Of a DNA stretch of 43,467 nucleotides, positions 16,305 to 26,160 are shown one piece after another. The position numbers and the translations under genes were made by a program. The DNA is from Ruminococcus sp. Phil15. GTDB lineage: Bacteria > Bacillota > Clostridia > Oscillospirales > Ruminococcaceae. How positions within the stretch are numbered: position 1 is the stretch's first letter; each line of letters starts with the position of its first letter. The stretch spans positions 1 through 43,467 of the forward strand of contig MSHC01000003.1 in NCBI GenBank assembly GCA_001940995.1, given 5' to 3'. The notes below the pieces were generated by a model. That model was given only the letters and a program-made list of their open reading frames with translations, searched no databases and was not told the DNA's origin.

Positions 16305-16799
16305 ATGGACAATAAAACAAACAAAAAATCGACTACCGAGAGGGTCAGAGAGTTGGCGCAACCGCTCTGCGACGAGCTGGGACTCTTTCTCTGGGACGTG
16401 CGCTTTGAAAAGGAGGGCACGACATGGTACTTAAAGGTGCTTATCGACAAGGACGGCGGCGTTGACATCGACGACTGCGAGGCGTTTTCAAGACCGTTTG
16501 ACAAGATACTCGACGAGGAGGACCCTATCCCGCAGTCCTATGTCTTTGAGGTGGGAAGCCCCGGACTTGCAAGAGAGCTTAACCGCCCCGAGCATTTTGA
16601 GTGCTGCATAGGCGACGAGCTGAGGATAAGGCTTATCCGTGAAAAAGACGGGGAAAAGGAATTTATAGCACAGCTCATCTCATACGAAAAGGGAAAAATT
16701 ACTGTCGTCAAAAGAGGCGGGAGCGAGCAGACGGAGGTTATGCTGTCCGACTGCGCTTATGTAAAGCTTTGCGACGACGAGAATTTATTTGACGAATAA
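16305..16799 (+). CDS. rimP: Ribosome maturation factor RimP
   Basis: A 164-residue protein needed for maturation of the 30S subunit. It shows the N-terminal LGLFLWDVRFEKEG region, LIDKDGGVDIDDCEAFSR and the family motif YVFEVGSPGLARELNRPEHF, followed by an SH3-like C-terminal domain. Length is standard. I chose the ATG at 16305, preceded by GGAGAGGAG; the upstream extension would lie inside the leader hairpin. It is the first gene of the nus operon. Confidence 0.95.
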   Translation: MDNKTNKKSTTERVRELAQPLCDELGLFLWDVRFEKEGTTWYLKVLIDKDGGVDIDDCEAFSRPFDKILDEEDPIPQSYVFEVGSPGLARELNRPEHFECCIGDELRIRLIREKDGEKEFIAQLISYEKGKITVVKRGGSEQTEVMLSDCAYVKLCDDENLFDE

Positions 16800-16821
16800 T
16801 AATCAGGAGGAATTTGAAAAA

Positions 16822-17868
16822 ATGAACAACGAGTTTTTTACTGCTCTCGACTACCTTGCAAAAGAGAACAACATTGAAATGGAAGTGCTTATCGAAAACA
16901 TCAAGCAGGGAATTTTAAAGGCTGCAAAGAGGGATTATCCGAACAGCGACAACATCGGAATCGAAATCGACCCTGAAAAGGGAAAATTCGATGTAAGAAT
17001 CATTAAGACGGTCGTTGAGGGCGAGCCTGAAGATCCGGGCAACGAAATCCACATCGACGAGGCAAGAAACATCTCCAAGAGGGCAAGAGTCGGCGGAACG
17101 GTCGAAATCAAGATCGACACAAAGAAGTTCGGCAGAGTTGCCGCACAGAGCGCAAAGCAGTCCATCAAGCAGGACATCAAGGCTCACGAAAGCGCAAGAC
17201 TTGCACAGCAGTTTGATTCAAAGAAGCAGGAGTGCGTTTCTGCGGTAGTTGCAAAGGTTGAGCCTACAACGCAGAATGCAATAGTAACTATCGACAAGAA
17301 CGAGGCATATCTCGTCAGAAGCGAGCAGATTCCGGGCGAGGTGCTGAAGGCGGGCGACATCATCAAGGTTTACGTCCAGGACGTTGTAAACCTCACAAAG
17401 AAGCCTGCTCTCAAGATTACAAGAACAAGGAACGAGCTTGTTGCAAAGCTTTTCGAGCTTGAAGTTCCCGAGATATATGACGGAACGGTCGAAATCAAGG
17501 CTATTTCAAGAGAAGCAGGCGCAAGAACAAAGATCGCCGTATGGAGCAAGGACAAGAACGTTGACGCAGTCGGCGCTTGCATAGGTCCTAAGCATTCGAG
17601 AATTTCCTCGATCGTTGAGGAGCTTAAAGGCGAGAAGATAGATATTATTCCTTATTCCGAGGACGACGCCGAGTTTATCGCAAAGGCTCTCTCTCCTGCC
17701 GAGGTCATCAGAGTTGACATACTCGACGAGGAGGTCAAGAGCTGCAAGGTAATCGTACCTAACAACCAGCTTTCCCTCGCAATCGGCAACAAGGGTCAGA
17801 ATGCCAAGCTTGCACACAGGCTTACAGGCTACAAGATTGATATTTTGCCGGAAACTCCTGTTGAATAA
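16822..17868 (+). CDS. nusA: Transcription termination/antitermination protein NusA
   Basis: A 348-residue factor that binds RNA polymerase and RNA and affects pausing and termination. The N-terminal domain starts MNNEFFTALDYLAKENNIEM; an S1 domain lies around 130-200; two KH domains follow, with VGACIGPKHSRISSI and LAIGNKGQNAKLAH as the GXXG loops. It ends after the second KH domain, as usual in Firmicutes. I chose the ATG at 16822 with AGGAGG about 11 bases upstream; a TTG at 16789 overlaps rimP. Confidence 0.97.
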   Translation: MNNEFFTALDYLAKENNIEMEVLIENIKQGILKAAKRDYPNSDNIGIEIDPEKGKFDVRIIKTVVEGEPEDPGNEIHIDEARNISKRARVGGTVEIKIDTKKFGRVAAQSAKQSIKQDIKAHESARLAQQFDSKKQECVSAVVAKVEPTTQNAIVTIDKNEAYLVRSEQIPGEVLKAGDIIKVYVQDVVNLTKKPALKITRTRNELVAKLFELEVPEIYDGTVEIKAISREAGARTKIAVWSKDKNVDAVGACIGPKHSRISSIVEELKGEKIDIIPYSEDDAEFIAKALSPAEVIRVDILDEEVKSCKVIVPNNQLSLAIGNKGQNAKLAHRLTGYKIDILPETPVE

Positions 17869-17888
17869 TATTTATACGGAGGCATAAT

Positions 17889-18158
17889 ATGAAAACAAAA
17901 AAGATACCTATGCGTATGTGCCTCGGCTGCGGAGAAATGAAGCCTAAGAAGGAGCTTGTAAGGGCGGTAAAGTCACCCGACGGTGAAATATCCATCGACC
18001 TTACGGGAAAGAAATCCGGCAGAGGTGCGTATATATGCAGAAGCCTTGACTGCTTTAAGCTTGCGAGAAAGGGAAGAAAGCTTGAAAAGAGCTTTTCCTG
18101 CATGATTGAGGACGAGGTTTACGACAGAATGGAGGCGGAGCTTTCAGATGAACAGTAA
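17889..18158 (+). CDS. ylxR: YlxR family RNA-binding protein (DUF448)
   Basis: An 89-residue small basic protein with the family signature PMRMCLGCGEMKPKKEL and GRGAYIC near the middle. It is found between nusA and ylxQ/infB in many Firmicutes. YlxR proteins bind RNA and have been linked to RNase P or to transcription control; the role here is inferred. Its end overlaps the ylxQ start by 11 bases. Confidence 0.93.
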   Translation: MKTKKIPMRMCLGCGEMKPKKELVRAVKSPDGEISIDLTGKKSGRGAYICRSLDCFKLARKGRKLEKSFSCMIEDEVYDRMEAELSDEQ

Positions 18159-18489
18159 GGGAAACATCTCCGGTCTGCTTTCAATGTGCAGAAAAGCAGG
18201 AAAACTTATCATGGGAATGGATATGGTAAAGGGCTCCTGCCACGACGGCACGGCGAAGGGAGTATACGTCGCAACCGACCTCTCCTCAAAGAGCCTTAAA
18301 GAGGTAATGTATGCCTGCAATAAGTGTTCGGCAAAGCTTTACAGCGCAGGAATGGATATGCAGACAATAAGCGACAGCATCGGTAAGAGAACGGGTATCC
18401 TTGCGATATGCGACTCGGGCTTCAACAAGAAAGCCGCATCGCAGTGCGAGGAGATAGAGATCGATACCGGGCTTTTCTACAACGACTAA
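18148..18489 (+). CDS. ylxQ: YlxQ, L7Ae/L30e-family RNA-binding protein
   Basis: A 113-residue protein of the L7Ae/L30e/S12e fold, with [20 protein letters not shown] at the N-terminus and a central '[15 protein letters not shown]' region. Relatives bind kink-turn RNA. I start it at the ATG at 18148 (GGAGG 11 bases upstream), which overlaps the ylxR end; the longer frame from 18106 lacks a ribosome binding site. Confidence 0.9.
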   Translation: MNSKGNISGLLSMCRKAGKLIMGMDMVKGSCHDGTAKGVYVATDLSSKSLKEVMYACNKCSAKLYSAGMDMQTISDSIGKRTGILAICDSGFNKKAASQCEEIEIDTGLFYND

Positions 18490-18514
18490 GCATCACAAGG
18501 AGGAATTACAGCCT

Positions 18515-21082
18515 ATGGCAACAATTAAGTATAAAGTAAGCGAGCTTGCAAAGGACCTCGGCGTTTCAAGCAGCGAGGTAATTGAATGTCTTGCAAAGGT
18601 CTTTGAGGGTACAAAGAAAAATTCCAACACCCTGAAGGACAACGAAATCAACTATGTTTTAGAGTATTTCACACAGAAAAATCAGGTGGCAAGCTTTGAC
18701 GAGTATTTTGCGGCAAAGACTGTTACAAAGAAGGCAGAGCCGGAGAAGCAGGAAGCTAAGAAACCTGAGACCAAAAAGGCAGAGCCAAAGAAGCATGAGA
18801 CTCCTAAAGCGGAAGCCAAGAAGCAGGAAGCTCCAAAGAAGCAGGACGCTCCAAAGGCAGAAGTAAAGCCTGAGGCAAAAAAACCCGAAGCCAAGAATCA
18901 GGAAGCTACTAAGCCGCAGGAAAAGAAGCCGGAAGCGCCTAAGCAGACTGCGCCTGCTCCACAGCAGCCAAAGCAGCAGCCAAAGCAGAAGCCTAAGAAG
19001 GAAGCCGCCAAGAAGAAGGAGCAGGGTCAGAAGATCGTGTTCGGCGGAAAGACCGACGACAATGTAAAGGGCTATACTGTTTCGGAGGCTTCTACATCTG
19101 TTTCCAAGAGAAGAACCGTTGATACAAGAGGCTCTTACGTTGAGATTGACAAGTACAACGAGAGATACGACAATCTCGCTGACAACAGAAACACAAAGAA
19201 CAACAAGGACAGCTTTTCCAAGAAGCAGAAGATTACCCAGAAGTCGCAGCAGTATAAGAAGCAGCAGCACTCCAAAAAGGAAACAGAAGCTGAAAAGCTC
19301 CGCAGACTTGAGCTTGAAAGAGCAAGAAAGCAGCAGCTAAAGGTTATGATTCCTGACGAGATCGTGGTGTCAGAGCTTGCAACAAGACTCAAGGTCACAG
19401 CTACCGAGGTCATCAAGAAGCTTATGGGACTCGGCGTTATGGCGTCTATCAACGAAGTGATAGACTTTGATACGGCTTCTCTTGTAGCGGACGAACTCGG
19501 CGCAAAGGTCGAAAAGGAAGTCCACGTTACAATCGAGGAAAGGCTCATTGTTGACGAGGAGGATACGGCAGACCAGCTTGAGGAAAGAAGCCCTGTTATA
19601 GTGGTAATGGGACACGTTGACCACGGTAAGACCTCTATCCTCGACAGAATAAGAAACGCAAACGTTGCCGACGGAGAAGCGGGCGGTATCACACAGCATA
19701 TCGGCGCATATCAGGTTAAGTACGGCGGAAAGACTCTTACGTTCCTTGATACGCCGGGACACGAGGCGTTCACATCTATGAGAGCGAGAGGCGCTAACAT
19801 CACAGACATAGCTATTCTCGTAGTTGCCGCAGACGACGGAATTATGCCGCAGACGGTTGAGTCGATCAACCACGCCAAGGCGGCAGGCGTTTCTCTTATC
19901 GTCGCAATCAACAAGATGGATAAGGTCGGCGCAGACCCGGACAAGATTAAGCAGGAGCTTACCAAGTACGACCTCGTTGTCGAGGATTGGGGCGGCGACG
20001 TAATCGCTGTTCCTGTTTCCGCAAAGACGGGTATGGGCATTGACGAGCTTCTCGAAAACGTGCTTCTCGTTGCGGAGGTCAAGGAGCTTAAAGCGAACCC
20101 GAACAGGCTTGCAAAGGGTACTGTCGTAGAAGCAAGACTCGACAAGGGCAAGGGTCCTGTTGCAACGGTTCTTGTACAGAACGGCACGCTCAAAATGGGC
20201 GACGTTATCATCGCAGGCACGGCTGTCGGCAGAATCCGTACCATGACAAACGACAAGGGTCAGCAGGTAAGCGAAGCAGGCCCGTCCTGCCCTGTTGAGA
20301 TAACAGGTCTTGCAGAAACCCCGTCGGCAGGTGATACCTTCAACGCCGTAGCAGACGAAAGACTCGCAAGAGAGCTTGTTGAGCAGAGAAAGCATCAGGC
20401 TAAGGAAGAACTGTTCAGCCAGTATCAGAAGGTAACGCTCGACAACCTCTTTGCCCAGATTTCCGAGGGCGAGATGAAGGAGCTTCCTATCATTGTAAAG
20501 GCTGACGTACAGGGTTCTGTTGAGGCTGTAAAGCAGTCGCTTGAAAAGCTCACAAACGATGAAGTAAGAGTAAGAGTTATTCACGGCGCAGTAGGCGCTA
20601 TTTCGGAGAGCGACGTAATGCTTGCCGCCGCTTCAAATGCGATAATCGTAGGCTTTAACGTCCGCCCTGACCCTGTTGCAAAGGCAAACGCAGAGCATGA
20701 CGGGGTAGACATCAGGCTTTACAGAATTATCTATGACGCAATCGAGGAAATCGAGAGCGCAATGCGTGGTATGCTTGCTCCTAAGTACAAGGAGGTTGAC
20801 ACAGCCAGAGTTGAGGTCAGACAGGTATACAAGATCTCTAACGTCGGAAATGTTGCCGGCTCTTATGTACTCAGCGGTAAGATCGGCAGAAACGATCTCA
20901 TCAGAGTTGTCCGTGACGGAATCATCATCGCAGACGACAAGATGTCCTCGCTCAAGAGATTTAAGGACGACGCAAAGGACGTTTCGGCAGGCTTTGAATG
21001 CGGTATCACGCTTGAAAAGTTCACCGATATCAAGGAAGGCGACATCTTCGAGGCTTATGTGATGGAGGAGTACAGAGATTGA
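18515..21082 (+). CDS. infB: Translation initiation factor IF-2
   Basis: An 855-residue GTPase that brings initiator tRNA to the 30S subunit. An IF2-N domain lies at 1-55; a Lys/Pro/Ala/Glu-rich low-complexity linker spans about 70-170; a second IF2-N domain lies at about 283-330. The GTPase has GHVDHGKT (366-373), DTPGH (412-416) and NKMD (466-469), followed by the beta-barrel and C-terminal tRNA-binding domains. The linker has repeated K-K-P-E-A or K-K-Q-E-A units, so its length probably varies between strains. GGAGG precedes the ATG. Confidence 0.98.
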   Translation: MATIKYKVSELAKDLGVSSSEVIECLAKVFEGTKKNSNTLKDNEINYVLEYFTQKNQVASFDEYFAAKTVTKKAEPEKQEAKKPETKKAEPKKHETPKAEAKKQEAPKKQDAPKAEVKPEAKKPEAKNQEATKPQEKKPEAPKQTAPAPQQPKQQPKQKPKKEAAKKKEQGQKIVFGGKTDDNVKGYTVSEASTSVSKRRTVDTRGSYVEIDKYNERYDNLADNRNTKNNKDSFSKKQKITQKSQQYKKQQHSKKETEAEKLRRLELERARKQQLKVMIPDEIVVSELATRLKVTATEVIKKLMGLGVMASINEVIDFDTASLVADELGAKVEKEVHVTIEERLIVDEEDTADQLEERSPVIVVMGHVDHGKTSILDRIRNANVADGEAGGITQHIGAYQVKYGGKTLTFLDTPGHEAFTSMRARGANITDIAILVVAADDGIMPQTVESINHAKAAGVSLIVAINKMDKVGADPDKIKQELTKYDLVVEDWGGDVIAVPVSAKTGMGIDELLENVLLVAEVKELKANPNRLAKGTVVEARLDKGKGPVATVLVQNGTLKMGDVIIAGTAVGRIRTMTNDKGQQVSEAGPSCPVEITGLAETPSAGDTFNAVADERLARELVEQRKHQAKEELFSQYQKVTLDNLFAQISEGEMKELPIIVKADVQGSVEAVKQSLEKLTNDEVRVRVIHGAVGAISESDVMLAAASNAIIVGFNVRPDPVAKANAEHDGVDIRLYRIIYDAIEEIESAMRGMLAPKYKEVDTARVEVRQVYKISNVGNVAGSYVLSGKIGRNDLIRVVRDGIIIADDKMSSLKRFKDDAKDVSAGFECGITLEKFTDIKEGDIFEAYVMEEYRD

Positions 21083-21098
21083 GCAGTAAAACTGCCTT

Positions 21099-21149
21099 GA
21101 GTTTTGCTTTGCGGATGAAATCCGCAAGCTTTCAAAGCACGCAAAACTC
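21099..21149 (+). other. Nested hairpins between infB and rbfA
   Basis: GAGTTTTGC (21099-21107) pairs with GCAAAACTC (21141-21149). Inside, TTGCGGAT (21109-21116) pairs with ATCCGCAA (21120-21127). No T-tract follows. The structure lies within a 111-base gap in an otherwise tightly packed operon. Confidence 0.5.
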
Positions 21150-21193
21150 TGTACTAAAGATTCTTTGTAACAGATAAATATAGGAGTAAATAA

Positions 21194-21574
21194 ATGGCAG
21201 AAATTAAGCAGGGACGTATGTCGGAGGACATACGCAGAATAATTGCCGGAAAAATGCGTGACCTTAAAGACCCCCGAATCAAGGGCGGAGATATGCTCAC
21301 GGTTGTAAGATGCGACGTTTCAAGAGACGGCTCTTACTGTAAGGTGTATATTTCCTCCTTCGAGGGATACGCAAGGGCAAAGGAGGCTGTCAAAGGCTTC
21401 GAGAGCGCAAAGGGCTATCTAAAGCGTGAGATTTCCAATGTTCTGGGACTCAGAAAATGCCCGGAGCTTTCGTTTGTCGCAGACGACTCTATCGAGCATT
21501 CGGCACAGATAAACAAGCTCCTCAAAGAGGCGCTTCCGAGAGAGGAAGTAGCTATCGAGGAGGACGGAGAATAG
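21194..21574 (+). CDS. rbfA: Ribosome-binding factor A
   Basis: A 126-residue KH-like protein for late 30S maturation and cold adaptation. The N-terminus RMSEDIRRIIAGKMRDLKDP, the central VRCDVSRDGSYCKVYIS and the C-terminal PELSFVADDSIEHSAQI match RbfA. It lies in its usual place after infB and is followed 3 bases later by nrnA. Confidence 0.96.
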   Translation: MAEIKQGRMSEDIRRIIAGKMRDLKDPRIKGGDMLTVVRCDVSRDGSYCKVYISSFEGYARAKEAVKGFESAKGYLKREISNVLGLRKCPELSFVADDSIEHSAQINKLLKEALPREEVAIEEDGE

Positions 21575-21577
21575 CTT

Positions 21578-22540
21578 ATGGATTTTAAAGAGCTTGAGCG
21601 TTTCCTCCTTAGCTGTGAGGACGCTGTTATACTTGCCCACAAAAACCCCGACGGCGACACCCTCGGCAGTGCTTTTGCACTTTGCAGGGCGCTTAGGAAA
21701 ATGGGCAAGAGAGCAAATGTGGTGTGCAGCGACGGCTTCCCCGAAAGATACGATTTTCTTTACGAGGGCTGCGAGGGCGACAACACCCTTATCGAGCCTA
21801 AGTGCGTTATAGCGGTCGATATTGCAGACGTTACGCTTATGGGCAGGAATTTGGAGTGCTATCAGCAGGAGGGCGCTGTTGACCTTTGCATCGACCACCA
21901 TATCTCGAACAAACACTACGCAAAGCAAACCTACGTTGACGGGTCGGCTTCCGCAACTGCGCTTGTGCTGTACGAGCTTTTCAGGTTTATGAACATCGAC
22001 ATTGACCTTCAGACGGCGAGATGCTTATACACGGGCATTTCTACCGACACGGGTTGTTTCAAGTACGAGAACACGACGCAGAAGGCGCATATCGCCGCCG
22101 CCGAGCTTATCGGAATGGGCGTTGACTTCTCGGTTATAAACAGGAGAATGTTCGACCTTAAAAGCAGAAGCAGGATTATGGTGGAGCAGATTGCGATATC
22201 AAACATCGAATTTTACTTCGGCGGCAAGCTTTCTATGATTGTCATAACTAAGGAGCTTATGGCGAAAAGCGGAGCAGAGGACAGCGAGTTTGACGGAATT
22301 GCGGCGATCCCGATTTCTGTAGAGGGCGTTGAAATGGGCATCACGGTAAGGCAGAGAGGCTCTCAGACCTACAAGCTGTCTGTCCGCACAACCGAAAAGC
22401 ACGACGCTTCGGAATTTTGCAGGAATTTCGGCGGCGGCGGACATATCCGTGCGGCAGGCTGCGAGATAAGCGGAGAGCTTAGCGACGTGCGTGAGCGGAT
22501 ATTAGAGCTGGGAGCAAAGCTTTTCGGTGGCGAAAGATGA
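21578..22540 (+). CDS. nrnA: DHH-family phosphoesterase, NrnA-like
   Basis: A 320-residue DHH/DHHA1 enzyme. NPDGDTLGSA, AVDIAD and CIDHHIS are the metal-binding motifs; YTGISTDTGCF and the C-terminal GGGGHIRAAG belong to the DHHA1 half. NrnA proteins degrade short oligoribonucleotides and can remove phosphate from pAp. Location between rbfA and truB matches other Firmicutes. Its stop overlaps the truB ATG by 4 bases, suggesting coupled translation. Confidence 0.93.
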   Translation: MDFKELERFLLSCEDAVILAHKNPDGDTLGSAFALCRALRKMGKRANVVCSDGFPERYDFLYEGCEGDNTLIEPKCVIAVDIADVTLMGRNLECYQQEGAVDLCIDHHISNKHYAKQTYVDGSASATALVLYELFRFMNIDIDLQTARCLYTGISTDTGCFKYENTTQKAHIAAAELIGMGVDFSVINRRMFDLKSRSRIMVEQIAISNIEFYFGGKLSMIVITKELMAKSGAEDSEFDGIAAIPISVEGVEMGITVRQRGSQTYKLSVRTTEKHDASEFCRNFGGGGHIRAAGCEISGELSDVRERILELGAKLFGGER

Positions 22541-23454
22541 GCGATAATACAAACGGGCTTTTCGGGGTTATCCCCGTAAACAAGCCAAGCGGCTGGACAT
22601 CATTTGACGTTGTCGCAAAGCTTCGGGGAATACTGAAAATCAGACGTATAGGCCATTCCGGAACGCTCGACCCTATGGCGACAGGGGTGCTTCCCGTGTT
22701 TCTGGGCAAGGCGACAAAGGCGTGCGATATGGTAAAAGCCGACGGAAAAGAGTATCTGGCAGGCTTCCGCCTCGGCATAACAACCGACACGCAGGACATA
22801 ACCGGCGAAGTGTTATCCCGAAGCGGCAGGAATGTCGCCCTCTCGGAGCTTGAAAAAACGGCGGAGCGGTTTGTGGGCGAGATTATGCAGATACCGCCTA
22901 TGTATTCGGCAGTTAAAGTCGGAGGAAAGAAGCTGTACGAGCTTGCTAGAGAGGGAAAGACCATAGAGCGTGAGGCTAAAAAGCGTTTTGTCGATTTTAT
23001 AAAGATCGAGGATTACAACGAGCAGACCCGTGAGGGAAAAATGAGTTTCTCGGTCAGCAAGGGAACGTATATAAGAACGCTTATCAACGATATCGGGGAA
23101 GCCTTGCAGTGCGGCGGCGTTATGACATCGCTTGTGAGAACCCGTGCAGGCGGATTTGATTTGCCGCAGTGCGTGACCGTTGATGAGATAGCGGCTCTTG
23201 CGGAAAGCGGCGAAATCGAAAGCGTAATAAAGCCGCTGTCTGAGATGTTTTCCTCCCTTGAAAAAGTGACCCTCGGCAATAGGGAAACGTCGCTTTACAA
23301 AAACGGCGTGAAGCTTCGCATTTCTCAGACGGGAACAAAAATTCCGCAGGGCGGAAAAAGCTATGCGGTCTTTGGCTGCGAGGGCGAGTTCCTTGGGATA
23401 GCCGCCGCAGACCTTGAAAAGAACGAGTTTAAAAGCATAAAGAATTTTTACTAG
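22537..23454 (+). CDS. truB: tRNA pseudouridine(55) synthase TruB
   Basis: A 305-residue enzyme converting U55 of the T-loop in tRNAs to pseudouridine. GVIPVNKPSGWTSFDVV opens the domain, and GHSGTLDPMATGVLPV contains the catalytic Asp45. Tyr in the QIPPMYSAVK segment and SKGTYIRTL are also typical. The start overlaps the nrnA stop. Confidence 0.97.
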   Translation: MSDNTNGLFGVIPVNKPSGWTSFDVVAKLRGILKIRRIGHSGTLDPMATGVLPVFLGKATKACDMVKADGKEYLAGFRLGITTDTQDITGEVLSRSGRNVALSELEKTAERFVGEIMQIPPMYSAVKVGGKKLYELAREGKTIEREAKKRFVDFIKIEDYNEQTREGKMSFSVSKGTYIRTLINDIGEALQCGGVMTSLVRTRAGGFDLPQCVTVDEIAALAESGEIESVIKPLSEMFSSLEKVTLGNRETSLYKNGVKLRISQTGTKIPQGGKSYAVFGCEGEFLGIAAADLEKNEFKSIKNFY

Positions 23455-23487
23455 ATTTTAAAGCGCAGAGCGGGAGGAACTTTTGAT

Positions 23488-24369
23488 ATGGCAGAAAATT
23501 TTGACATCGCAAAATCCTGCGCCGCACTCGGCGTTTTCGACGGTGTGCATCTCGGTCACAGGGCGGTGATAGACCTTGCGGTAAAGACTGCAAGAGAAAA
23601 AGACCTTGTGCCTGTCGCATTCGCCTTTATTTCAGACACGATTACAACAAAAAGCTTCGGTCTGCCGATTATGACAAGGGAGCAGAAGTCCGAAGCGCTC
23701 AAAGCGGCAGGTATCGAAAGGGTGGTAGAGGCGGATTTTGCCGACTACCGAAGCTTAGAGCCTGCGGAATTTGTCAGGACTGTGCTAAGCGAAAAGCTGC
23801 ACTGCGCTTCTGTCGTGTGCGGATACGATTTCAGATTCGGCAGGAACGCTAAGGGAAACTCAGACACGCTGAAATTCCTCTGCAAGGAGTACGGCATAGA
23901 TGTCTGCGTTGTGGAAAAGCTTAAAATCGGCGGCAGAGAGGTATCCTCGACTGCGATAAGAGAAAAGCTTGCAAGCGGTGATATTTCGGGCGTAAACGAG
24001 CTTCTCGGCTACCGCTACTGCCTGTCTGGAGAGGTTGCTCATGGCAGGGGACTCGGGCATACGCTGGGGTTTGCCACGGCAAATATCGAGCTGTCGGACA
24101 AAATACGGCTGCCGAAATTCGGCGTTTACAAGGCAAGAATAATCGCAGACGGGAAAGAATACATCGGTATCACGAATATCGGCGTGAAGCCTACGGTAGA
24201 CTACAAGGGCAAGCCTGTCAGCGAGACGCACATCAAGGGCTTTTCGGGGGATATATACGGTAAGGAAATAATCGTCTATCCCGAAAAATTTCTGCGCAGC
24301 GAGAAGAAGTTTTCCTCGGTCGAGGAGCTTAAAGCGCAGGTGATTTCCGATTTGAATTATTGCGGCTAA
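23488..24369 (+). CDS. ribF: Bifunctional riboflavin kinase/FAD synthetase
   Basis: A 293-residue enzyme making FMN and FAD from riboflavin. The N-terminal adenylyltransferase has GVFDGVHLGHR and VVCGYDFRFG; STAIREKLASGD follows. The C-terminal flavokinase has GRGLGHTLGFATANIE and GVKPTV. Length is standard. GGGAGGA precedes the ATG. It is the last gene of the nus operon. Confidence 0.96.
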   Translation: MAENFDIAKSCAALGVFDGVHLGHRAVIDLAVKTAREKDLVPVAFAFISDTITTKSFGLPIMTREQKSEALKAAGIERVVEADFADYRSLEPAEFVRTVLSEKLHCASVVCGYDFRFGRNAKGNSDTLKFLCKEYGIDVCVVEKLKIGGREVSSTAIREKLASGDISGVNELLGYRYCLSGEVAHGRGLGHTLGFATANIELSDKIRLPKFGVYKARIIADGKEYIGITNIGVKPTVDYKGKPVSETHIKGFSGDIYGKEIIVYPEKFLRSEKKFSSVEELKAQVISDLNYCG

Positions 24370-24395
24370 AGCATAATTTTTTTTAAGCTGTCACC

Positions 24396-24424
24396 TATCT
24401 TACACATTAATGTGATAGTATAAT
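24396..24424 (+). promoter_or_regulatory. Promoter of the ABC exporter operon with an operator-like palindrome
   Basis: A consensus TATAAT (24419-24424) has a poor -35 (TATCTT at 24396-24401, 17-bp spacer). A perfect 12-bp palindrome CACATTAATGTG (24403-24414) fills the spacer. A weak -35 plus a palindrome in the spacer suggests a regulated promoter. Confidence 0.5.
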
Positions 24425-24466
24425 ATGACATCTTTTGCAGATTAACATAAAGAGGAGGAACGCAAA

Positions 24467-25435
24467 GTGATTGAGGTTAAAAATCTCAGCAAGCACTACG
24501 GAGATAAGATTGCTGTCAACGACATCTCTTTTACTGCCAATGACGGCGAAATACTGGGCTTTCTTGGACCTAACGGCGCAGGAAAGAGTACGACGATGAA
24601 TATGCTCACCGGATATATTTCATCGACGGACGGACAGGCTCTTATCAACGGTATTGACATTCTCGAAAATCCTATGAAAGCAAAGAAGGAGATAGGCTAT
24701 CTCCCGGAATTGCCGCCGCTATATCTTGATATGACGGTAAAGGAGTATCTTTGCTTTATATGTGACCTTAAAAAATGCAAGCTTCCGAGAAACACGCATC
24801 TTGCCGACATCTGCAAGCTTGTAAAGATAGAAAACGTGTACAACAGAATCATCAAGAACCTGTCAAAGGGTTACAGGCAGAGAGTAGGTCTTGCACAAGC
24901 GCTTGTCGGAAACCCGAAGGTGCTTATCCTGGACGAGCCGACGGTAGGTCTTGACCCTAACCAGATTATCGAGATAAGGTCGCTTATCAAGAAGCTGGGC
25001 AAAAGCCACACGGTGATATTATCCTCGCATATTCTTTCCGAGGTGCAGGCTGTCTGCGACAGGATTATCGTAATAAATCAGGGCAGTATCGTTGCCAACG
25101 ATACGGAGGAAAACCTCTCTAAGTCGCTTTCCCAGGAGCATAAGCTCGTCGCTCAGATCGAAGGCCCGACAGATGACATTATAAAGACTGTTTCTACAAT
25201 CAGGGGAGTAAAGACGATCGAAAAGAGCAAAAATCTCTCCGACAGCCTTTGCGAGTATCTCATCGAAACGGACGAAAAGACCGACGTGCGCCGTGAGCTT
25301 TTCAACAGGATTGCGGCAAGAAACTGGTATCTTTTAGGCCTAAAATCCTCCGAGCTTTCTCTTGAGGACATATTCCTCAAGCTTACGATCGGAGAGAATG
25401 TAAATATAAACAAAAAGTCAAAGGGAGGTAACTGA
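24467..25435 (+). CDS. ABC transporter ATP-binding protein (GldA/CcmA type)
   Basis: A 322-residue ATPase. Walker A GPNGAGKST (34-42), signature LSKGYRQRVG (132-141), Walker B VLILDEP (152-158) and a C-terminal domain of about 90 residues are typical of ABC-2 exporters of the GldA class. The start is a GTG behind AGGAGGA. It is the first gene of a five-gene operon: permease, GldG-like protein, DUF4340 protein and a small protein follow. The exported substrate is unknown. Confidence 0.93.
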   Translation: MIEVKNLSKHYGDKIAVNDISFTANDGEILGFLGPNGAGKSTTMNMLTGYISSTDGQALINGIDILENPMKAKKEIGYLPELPPLYLDMTVKEYLCFICDLKKCKLPRNTHLADICKLVKIENVYNRIIKNLSKGYRQRVGLAQALVGNPKVLILDEPTVGLDPNQIIEIRSLIKKLGKSHTVILSSHILSEVQAVCDRIIVINQGSIVANDTEENLSKSLSQEHKLVAQIEGPTDDIIKTVSTIRGVKTIEKSKNLSDSLCEYLIETDEKTDVRRELFNRIAARNWYLLGLKSSELSLEDIFLKLTIGENVNINKKSKGGN

Positions 25436-25437
25436 TA

Positions 25438-26142
25438 ATGGGCGCAATTTTCCGCAGAGAACTGCTTGCATACTTCACAACGCCTATCGGCTATATCTTC
25501 CTCGCACTTTTCTACGCCGGCGCAGGACTGTTTTTCAATATGACGGCTTTAAGCTCCGGTTCGACCGATATGGCATACATCTTCACGCTCCTTATATACG
25601 TTCTGCTTGTCGTAATCCCTATCCTTACAATGAGAACATTATCCGAGGAGAAAAACCAGAAAACAGATCAGTGCCTGCTCACGGCGCCCGTAAGCCTCGG
25701 AGGGCTTGTAATGGGTAAGTTTTTGGCGGCATTCGTGATTTTCCTGCTTGCCGTTTCCATCACGGTAGTGTATGCGGTTGTCGTTTCGGCATTCGCAGCG
25801 CCCGACTGGACGGTAGTAATCGGAAATATCTTAGGCTTTATGCTTCTTGGCTCTGCGTTTATTTCAATCGGAATTTTCGTATCCTCGCTGACGGAAAACC
25901 AGATCGTTTCCGCAATTATAAGCTTTGCGGCAATGCTGCTTTGCTACCTGCTTTCGGCTATCGCACAGCTTATCCCTGTAGAGTGGATCTCAAAGGTCAT
26001 CTCAAATCTCTCGTTCGTCGACAGATACACGGGCTTTACCTACGGCCTTTTTGACCTTTCAAACGTTCTGTTCTTTATAAGCGCAACGGCAGTATTCCTC
26101 TACCTGACAGTCAGGGTGCTGGAAAAACGCCGTTGGAGCTGA
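25438..26142 (+). CDS. ABC-2 transporter permease (GldF-like)
   Basis: A 234-residue membrane protein with about six helices. The opening FRRELLAYFTTPIGYIFLA and the region RTLSEEKNQKTDQCLLTAPV are typical of the GldF/NosY-like permeases. It starts 2 bases after the ATPase stop, with AGGGAGG inside the end of that gene, so translation is probably coupled. It forms the channel with the GldA-like ATPase. Confidence 0.9.
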   Translation: MGAIFRRELLAYFTTPIGYIFLALFYAGAGLFFNMTALSSGSTDMAYIFTLLIYVLLVVIPILTMRTLSEEKNQKTDQCLLTAPVSLGGLVMGKFLAAFVIFLLAVSITVVYAVVVSAFAAPDWTVVIGNILGFMLLGSAFISIGIFVSSLTENQIVSAIISFAAMLLCYLLSAIAQLIPVEWISKVISNLSFVDRYTGFTYGLFDLSNVLFFISATAVFLYLTVRVLEKRRWS

Positions 26143-26160
26143 CGAAAGGGGGAGTATAAA

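Noticed and set aside
18725-19025. Frameshift or repeat expansion in infB
   Set aside because: The Lys/Pro/Ala/Glu linker is low-complexity but stays in frame and such linkers are normal in IF-2.
19370-20584. Long minus-strand open frame (404 codons) opposite infB
   Set aside because: It is antisense to the conserved GTPase domain of IF-2, is Cys/Leu/Arg-rich with no family resemblance, and follows from the codon usage of the sense gene.
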